This document shows, piece by piece, positions 58,544-64,000 of a DNA stretch of 64,000 nt (within the stretch, counting starts at the first letter, position 1; each line of letters opens with the position of its first letter). The translations under genes and the position numbers were made by a program. The stretch is from Calliphora vicina. Its lineage: Eukaryota; Arthropoda; Insecta; Diptera; Calliphoridae. The DNA is taken from NCBI RefSeq assembly GCF_958450345.1, contig NC_088784.1:70953747-71017746 (forward strand). Direction: 5' to 3'. The notes beneath the pieces are model-generated. The model had not been told where the DNA came from. It made no database searches and saw only the letters and a list, made by a program, of their open reading frames with translations.

Positions 58544-58955
58544 CTTTGTGATAAAGCAACAGATGTGAGCCGTTTTTGATTTTTCATGTTTTTTTTAAAA
58601 TAAAAAATTTTTTATTTTCACGTAAAAAATATTTTTGCTTAAATTTATTATTATAACTCCGAAACTACTGAGCCGATTTTAACGCAATATATAAACGGAT
58701 TAAAGTATATGAAAATTAGAATATTTTTAAGTTCACTTTAATAATATCGGGCTAACGGTTTTTGAATTATCATTAATTATGTGGAGAAAAGTCTAAAAAA
58801 AAATTACAATTTTATTTAAAATATTTTTTAAAAAAAAACCTCTCCATAGAATTTAAAATTTAGACCATATTTATACTACTGGAACCACAATACATAAAAA
58901 TTGTGTAGTGGTTTAAAAAGCCTCTAAAATTATTTCGATTTTGTTGCCCTGTGTT
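58544..58955. repeat. Reversed end of the tandem-unit element
   Basis: Reverse complement of the 45.1 kb element. Its end (CCCTGTGTT at 58947-58955) and inner flank (TTGTGTAGTGGTTTAAAAAG; CATTAATTATGTGGAGAAAA) match 45108-45340. The first unit with AACTCCGAAACTACTGAGCC follows, cut at the CTTTG next to the CACTATAGG element. Confidence 0.7.
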
Positions 58956-59655
58956 ATCAGTTTTAAATACAGATGCTACAGTCCTAATCAAAGAAAATAA
59001 TAAGACATTTTGAAGATGTATTTTTTTTTGTTTTAAAGTTTTTATTTTTATTTTATTAACATTTTTAACATTTTTTTGGGGACATTTTGTTGGTTTTTTG
59101 TTGTATTTGTTGTAATATGTATATTTTTTAATTATATTTAATTAACTGTAAACAAAAAAAGATTTATTTTTTTTATATAATATTAAAAAGTAATAATTAA
59201 AATTAAGGACTATTAAAAACATAATAATTAAACGTAAATAATAATAATAAAACATTTGTTTTGTTTTTAACATAAAATAAAAAAAAAATAAAAGAAAAAC
59301 GAAATAGAACTTAAGACAATAAACAAAAACTAAATTAAAATATTAAAAATAAAACAAAATCAAGTTTTAAAGAGTTCTTAAAATGGGTTAAAGAAAGCTA
59401 AGCTAGAGATGGAGAAACGAGAGAGGTGTAAGAGAGAGTTATAGGAAAAATTTCGGTTTTTTTTTTTTTTGGAGGAGCTTTTAAGGTTTTCTCTTAATAG
59501 ATTTACAAATTATGTTAATGAAGATTAAAATGAATCCTACTTTTTTTTCTATTTTTCTAATTTTTAACACTTTTTAAAAATTCGTTAAATTTTTCTTTCT
59601 AAATTAGACTTTTGTTTTTAATTAGAAAAAATTACTTTTTTTAAACAAACAAGAT
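58956..59655. other. Non-coding A/T-rich stretch
   Basis: Long simple A/T runs and a small GA-rich patch (59405-59445). No gene. Confidence 0.5.
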
Positions 59656-59765
59656 CTGCGAAGGTTTTTGCTTGTCTGCAGATATACCCAGAATTTCTGT
59701 TGGGAATCTAACCCACAATCCTCAGATTTATATCGAGGTTAGTCTATCCGGTCATTTAATAAAAT
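59656..59765 (-). repeat. tRNA-derived SINE, copy 3
   Basis: On the minus strand: GACCGGATAGACTAACCTCG, then GGGTTAGATTCCCAACAGAA (B box), then TTCTGGGTATATCTGCAGAC and AAGCAAAAACCTTCGCAGAT. The order matches copy 1 at 2578-2700. The shared 3' block and B box make this the best-supported pair of the family. Confidence 0.65.
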
Positions 59766-60920
59766 CATATTTGCTTCAACATTTTTTTACATTCTTAGAG
59801 TATTTTTTTAATATTTTACTTTTAAAATATCTCTCATTTGAAAGCCTTTTTCTCGTTTATACAATTGCCTAAATATCTCTCTATTGATTCTGAAGTTATT
59901 ACAAAAGATCAGTTGCAAGTTTGTAAAGAAAAATCAACAAATTTTTTTCTCTCCTCAAAAATGGTTAAAAATAGTCCCTTTTTTGGCAAGAAGATGATTA
60001 ATTCCCATCTAAACTATATTTCGCAAAAAAAATGATGGCCGATTTTGTGTTTAAAGGAAATCTTAAGCTATTTTTCATTTAAAATCTCGAAGTTGTAAAA
60101 GGTCAAACTCCAGACCACTTTATATTGAAATTTTCGATCGACTTGTCATAGTTTGAATTGAGTTGCAGCTACTGAAACCCAAATCAGATTTCTGTCGCTT
60201 CGAAAGCAAGCGAAAGCTTTCGCTAGATCTCGTACAAGAGGCCGTTTAGTTTAACAGTCAGCCATTTAACGTACAACTCACTTAGGTCCATTTAGTTGGT
60301 CCTTAAATATACCCAGAATTTTTGTTTTACTTTCCTTTTGTCGAGGTTTCGAGCTTGCGGTTTAGCGATTTTTATGGAGGGCAACCAAACTGAAGTTGCG
60401 TTATCATTTTCCAATATACCAGGTCAACCATTTGGGGGTGGGGTTGGTTGAATAAAGTAAAATTTATTTAAAATTTTTCTTTTTTCTTCTTTTATTTTAA
60501 AACTTTTCAGTTTTGGAGGGGGTAATTTCCATTTTCAGCCCCCTGGATCTGCAGCTGACAGCTATCATTTTTTATTGCCAAATTGGCAACTAGAAATTTG
60601 TGATTGCCTACTGACAAAGCAGCTGAAGTTAGGTTGCCATTCATTTTGAGAGGTAAGACCTGTTTCTTGCTCTCGAACGAAAAAAAGCGAACGAATGAGT
60701 TATTTGATATTGTGAATTTTCGTTCAGTTGAGGAAGAGTTGAAAATTTAGTTTTCTTTCATTCCAGTTATCGTTTGAATTGATGTTAATGGAACCCTTTT
60801 AAGATTTCCTTTCCTTTAAAAGTAGACCGTTAGTTTTAAAAGCTTTTTTTTAATATTCTGCTATTAAACTAAAAACTCTTAGTTTTTAAGGTTATTGAAA
60901 TAACTGCCATTATTTTGAAA
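59766..60920. other. Non-coding stretch, no recognised element
   Basis: AAATATACCCAGAATTTTTG near 60306 recalls the SINE 3' block but lacks a B box. No gene seen. Confidence 0.4.
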
Positions 60921-60924
60921 CCGT

Positions 60925-61255
60925 TTTTTTTTTCAAAACAAAAGTGTTGCCTTTTTGTTGCCCTTTTCATAAAAAAACATTATTTTTCGCAGATATAGTT
61001 GATAACTAATTAAAGTTATATAAAAGATGAGTCCAGTTACAAACAATTTTTTGAAATTCTTCAATATTTTTTTAGCAATATTTATACATTTGATTTGATT
61101 GCATATTTTCCTAAAAATGTATTAATATTGGAAAAAGTTTCTTTATAAAAATAGTTTTTGAAAAGAGCTTTAATTTGATACCTGGCTTGACCAGTTTCTT
61201 TACATATAAGCTTTTTTATGGAAAAAGAGGGCAGAAAAAGGGCAACATTTTGTGC
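60925..61255. mobile_element. GTGTTGCC-type inverted-repeat element, copy 1
   Basis: The left end has AACAAAAGTGTTGCCTTTTT followed by GTTGCCCTTTT. The right end has AGAAAAAGGGCAACATTTTG, its inverted counterpart. About 330 bp, non-coding. It resembles the element at 63453. Confidence 0.5.
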
Positions 61256-63452
61256 CTGCTAAATGTATCTTTTTTCTCAGCTTAGCCTTTAACCTTAAAC
61301 AGAACTCTTTTATTTATAATTGTAATATTTAAAATCATAGTTTTTTATAAAATAAAAAAAAAGTAATTTAATATTTATAGATATTTTACAGTTTTGTTTT
61401 GCTTTTCTTTTGAAAATATTTTCTAAAAATAATTTTTATTTTTTTTTATGTATATTTTTGTTTAAATGCAAGATTTTACTTGCTGTTATTTATTTTATTT
61501 AAATTTTTCTTTTGTAGACTTATAACTAGAAAGAAAAATTCTTTCGTATTTTTATTTAATTTTAATATTAATATAAATTTAACCAAAAAAAAAAAAAATA
61601 AATGAAATATTTAAAATAAAATAAGTAAATTGATTTTTTTACAATGCCAAAATTTTAAAGCCTTTTATAAGCCTTAATAATTTTGTTTGATTTTTTAAGA
61701 CAAGGTTTTTTTGTAATAATTTAAATTAAATAATATTAAAGTTGTGTTTGTATTTTTTTACATGAATTTCTAGATATTTGTATTTATAGATATTTTATAT
61801 GGTTTATTTATTTATTTAATTATTTTATTTTATATATATAAAGTGGTATTTTGCTTAAATGTTTAATAATATTACAGGAATTTTTGTATTATAAAATATA
61901 TTTTCTTACTTTCTTTCGTTTGCTTAATTTTTGTGGTAATTTTGTTGCCCTCAATTTACAGTTTTTAGGTAAAAAAATGTGTTTTTTTTTAATTTCTTTT
62001 GTTAATATTAATATGGTTTTTTATTTTATTTATTTATGTTTTGCAATAATATTTATTTATATTTATGTTGTTTATATATTTATGTATATAAAAAAAATGT
62101 TGCTTTTTTAATGTCTTTCTTTCATTTTACTAAAAATTATCAAGACTTTTTGTTATTTTTCCTTTATTTTAAATGATTTTTTCTTTTTTCATTGAAATAT
62201 TTATGTTTTTTTCTTTTTTTTAATTTAAATTTTCTGAAATATTTTTTTCTTTCTTAAAACTAAACTTGTTTTTTTTAGAGATTTTTTTTATTGGTTTAAT
62301 GAGCGTTTTTTTCCAGAAAATTTATTTCTTTTTGTTTTAAAACCAGTGTCATGTTTTATATCATTTCATTTCAGTTTATTTATTATTTAAAAAAATAAAT
62401 TTGGAATTTCTGTTTTATTTTAAAATTTAAACTTAATATTTTTTTGTTTAAATTTTCTGGCTTAAAATTAATTTATTTTATTAATTATTAATTTTATTTT
62501 CTGTTTTTTTTTTATTCTTTATAAATGTAAAGTATGGTGTTTGTTTTGTGGTAAATTAGGAAAAGTTAAAAAAAAATCATTTCTAAATTCTAAAAAAAAA
62601 AATTAATTATGGAAAGAAGTAACATTTATTTAATGGTTTTTTGTGTAGTTGTTTTCATTATTACTTGCTCACGGTTGCAGTTTATTTTTCTTTTAATTTT
62701 TATAAAAAAAAAAAATATGTTCTTGTATTATTAAAATTATATGTATAATTATGCAAGTATGTATGTTTTTTTTATATGAATTATAAATGAATTACAATCA
62801 GTTCTCCTAAAAATTAACACCTCAATATATTCCAGACTGCAGAAAAAACCAGATATAGCTGTTTGTGGTTGCTGTGTAGTTTTATTAAATCAAAATTAAG
62901 TATTTAAGTCTATTGTTTATATACCTTAATAAGATAAACATTGGATTTTTCATTTTCTTTTTTTTGTAGTTTAAATATATAAAAAGAAGTTTTAAAAGAA
63001 ATAAACTAAAAACATACAAGAGACTTAGCATTAGCTATATTTAATTTAAACTTAATTATAAAAGAAATACAGGATTCGGAAAGAAATATTTTGTTAAAGA
63101 AATGTCTTAAAACATAAAATATTTATACTCTTTTTTTTTGTTGTTAACTTAAACTAAAAATGTATAAGACATTAAGCATAGTAGAAACAAAAGTATAGAC
63201 GTCAGGGTTTGAATAATTTGCTAAAAACAAAATATATTATAAATATCCGCTTAAATAGTATTTTAGAAAATATAAAAGAAATTAAGCTGTTTTTAGGCTG
63301 AAAATTCCCCCAGCATGTTATTAGAACTTTTTAACCCTTTGGCACAATTATTCTACTAAATTTATTAAAATTTACTTAATATATATTAAATTGTTGTAAT
63401 TAGGTTTTCAAATGATTTTTTCAGCCCTATTTATAGGTACATAGTGTAATGA
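61256..63452. other. T-rich low-complexity stretch
   Basis: Extreme A/T content with long T-runs. Open frames here (for example 61851-62111) are hydrophobic translations of low-complexity sequence and not genes. Confidence 0.55.
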
Positions 63453-63950
63453 TGTTTTCTTTTCTAAACAAAAATGTTGCACTTTTCTTGCCCTTTTGTG
63501 CCAAATCATAAATTTGCTAACAAATTATAACTATTGTAAGACCTATCTATGGTTTGTTAAATTTCATTTCTGAAATATGTCAATATTTTGAAAATTTTGT
63601 GAAAAAAAAATTATTTACTGAAATGTTGCACTTTTCTTGCCCTTTTGTGCAAAATCATAAATTTGCTATCAAATTATAACTATTGAAAGAGCTAGCTATA
63701 CTTTGGTAAATTTCGTTTCTGAAATATGTCAATACTTTGAGAATTTTGTCGAATTTAGGAAAATTTTAATTTTCCAAAAAAATAAATTTATTATGTTTTT
63801 GCATATTTACTGAGCTATGCTATATTTATTGTGATGGATGTTAAAAAATTGCTTTAAATTGTAAACTTTTACATGCAATAGCTTACACATATTAAATATT
63901 TTAAAAATAGGGCAATAAAAGGGCAACATTTTTTCTCAGAAAAGAAAACG
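63453..63950. mobile_element. GTGTTGCC-type inverted-repeat element, copy 2 with internal tandem
   Basis: The ends pair as GTTTTCTTTTCTAAACAAAA with ATGTTGCACTTTTCTTGCCC on the left and the complement of AGGGCAATAAAAGGGCAACA with GAAAAGAAAAC on the right. The left part is tandemly duplicated with a 149-bp period (63472 and 63621). No coding content; target duplication not resolved. Confidence 0.6.
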
Positions 63951-64000
63951 TAAAGTCTTTAGTTAAAAGAAATTTAATATTAAGAGAACCTACATTGTCT

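Noticed and set aside
60300..60330. Fourth SINE copy (ATACCCAGAATTTTTG)
   Set aside because: Only the 3' block resembles the family; B box and A box are absent.
1..64000. CRISPR arrays, bacterial operons, riboswitches, ribosome binding sites
   Set aside because: The window is eukaryotic; none of these patterns is present. The tandem repeats lack the unique-spacer layout of CRISPR.

Overview
This 64 kb window is AT-rich eukaryotic DNA without any intact protein-coding gene that I can defend. Everything recognisable is a transposable element, almost always decayed, or a repeat. Relics related to mariner, Tc1, RTE and Jockey, together with the base composition and the many short catacatatgtatg-type simple runs, point to a higher fly (brachyceran Diptera, muscoid or drosophilid-like). 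The species cannot be named from this. It reads as a long intergenic or intronic stretch that has gained transposons for a long time, with repeated nesting.

Layout. 0-4 kb: no recognisable gene, one tRNA-derived SINE near 2.6 kb. 4.07-5.72 kb: a DNA transposon with perfect 5-bp target duplications, split by a 5'-truncated Jockey-type LINE. 6-7 kb, 10.4-11.1 kb and 13.4 kb: three copies of a non-coding family with CCCAGCAGTT ends. 7.9-8.7 kb: a broken IS630-Tc1-mariner transposase of DD37E type. 8.9-10.4 kb: a three-layer nest (mariner, LINE RNase H fragment, palindromic MITE). 12.7 kb: a short MITE of the 4.07 kb family. 13.6-17 kb: an old repeat split by a CACAGTG-ended element flanked by CGTCG/CGTCG. 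19-22.6 kb: low-complexity repeats, a minisatellite with a 269-bp higher-order period, and a hairpin-ended repeat. 24.9-26.3 kb: an irritans-type mariner with an internal deletion, and a Tc1-type MITE. 27.2-30.5 kb: two non-LTR fragments on opposite strands. 31.8-34.6 kb: three Tc1/mariner relics in a row. 35-37.5 kb: single-copy-looking sequence with a near-perfect 41-bp inverted repeat. 39.3 kb: a hAT relic. 41.3-42.8 and 46.1-47.7 kb: two Tc1 elements in opposite orientation, the second inside a roughly 376-bp tandem repeat. 48.2-49.5 kb: a hAT-like element containing a piggyBac-type MITE flanked by TTAA. 49.8-58.5 kb: three copies of a long-inverted-repeat CACAGTG family plus a nested CACTATAGG element. 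59-64 kb: T-rich sequence with a reversed SINE and a short inverted-repeat family.

The observation most worth following is a set of elements whose ends begin CACAGTG (or CACTATA). Three are flanked by exact 5-bp duplications, one of them CGTCG. This is the signature of Transib, the relative of the RAG recombinase. One of these families keeps the same unrecognised reading frame, ending at the same stop, in three diverged copies. No genes here act together in a pathway; the interactions are insertion events that give relative ages.
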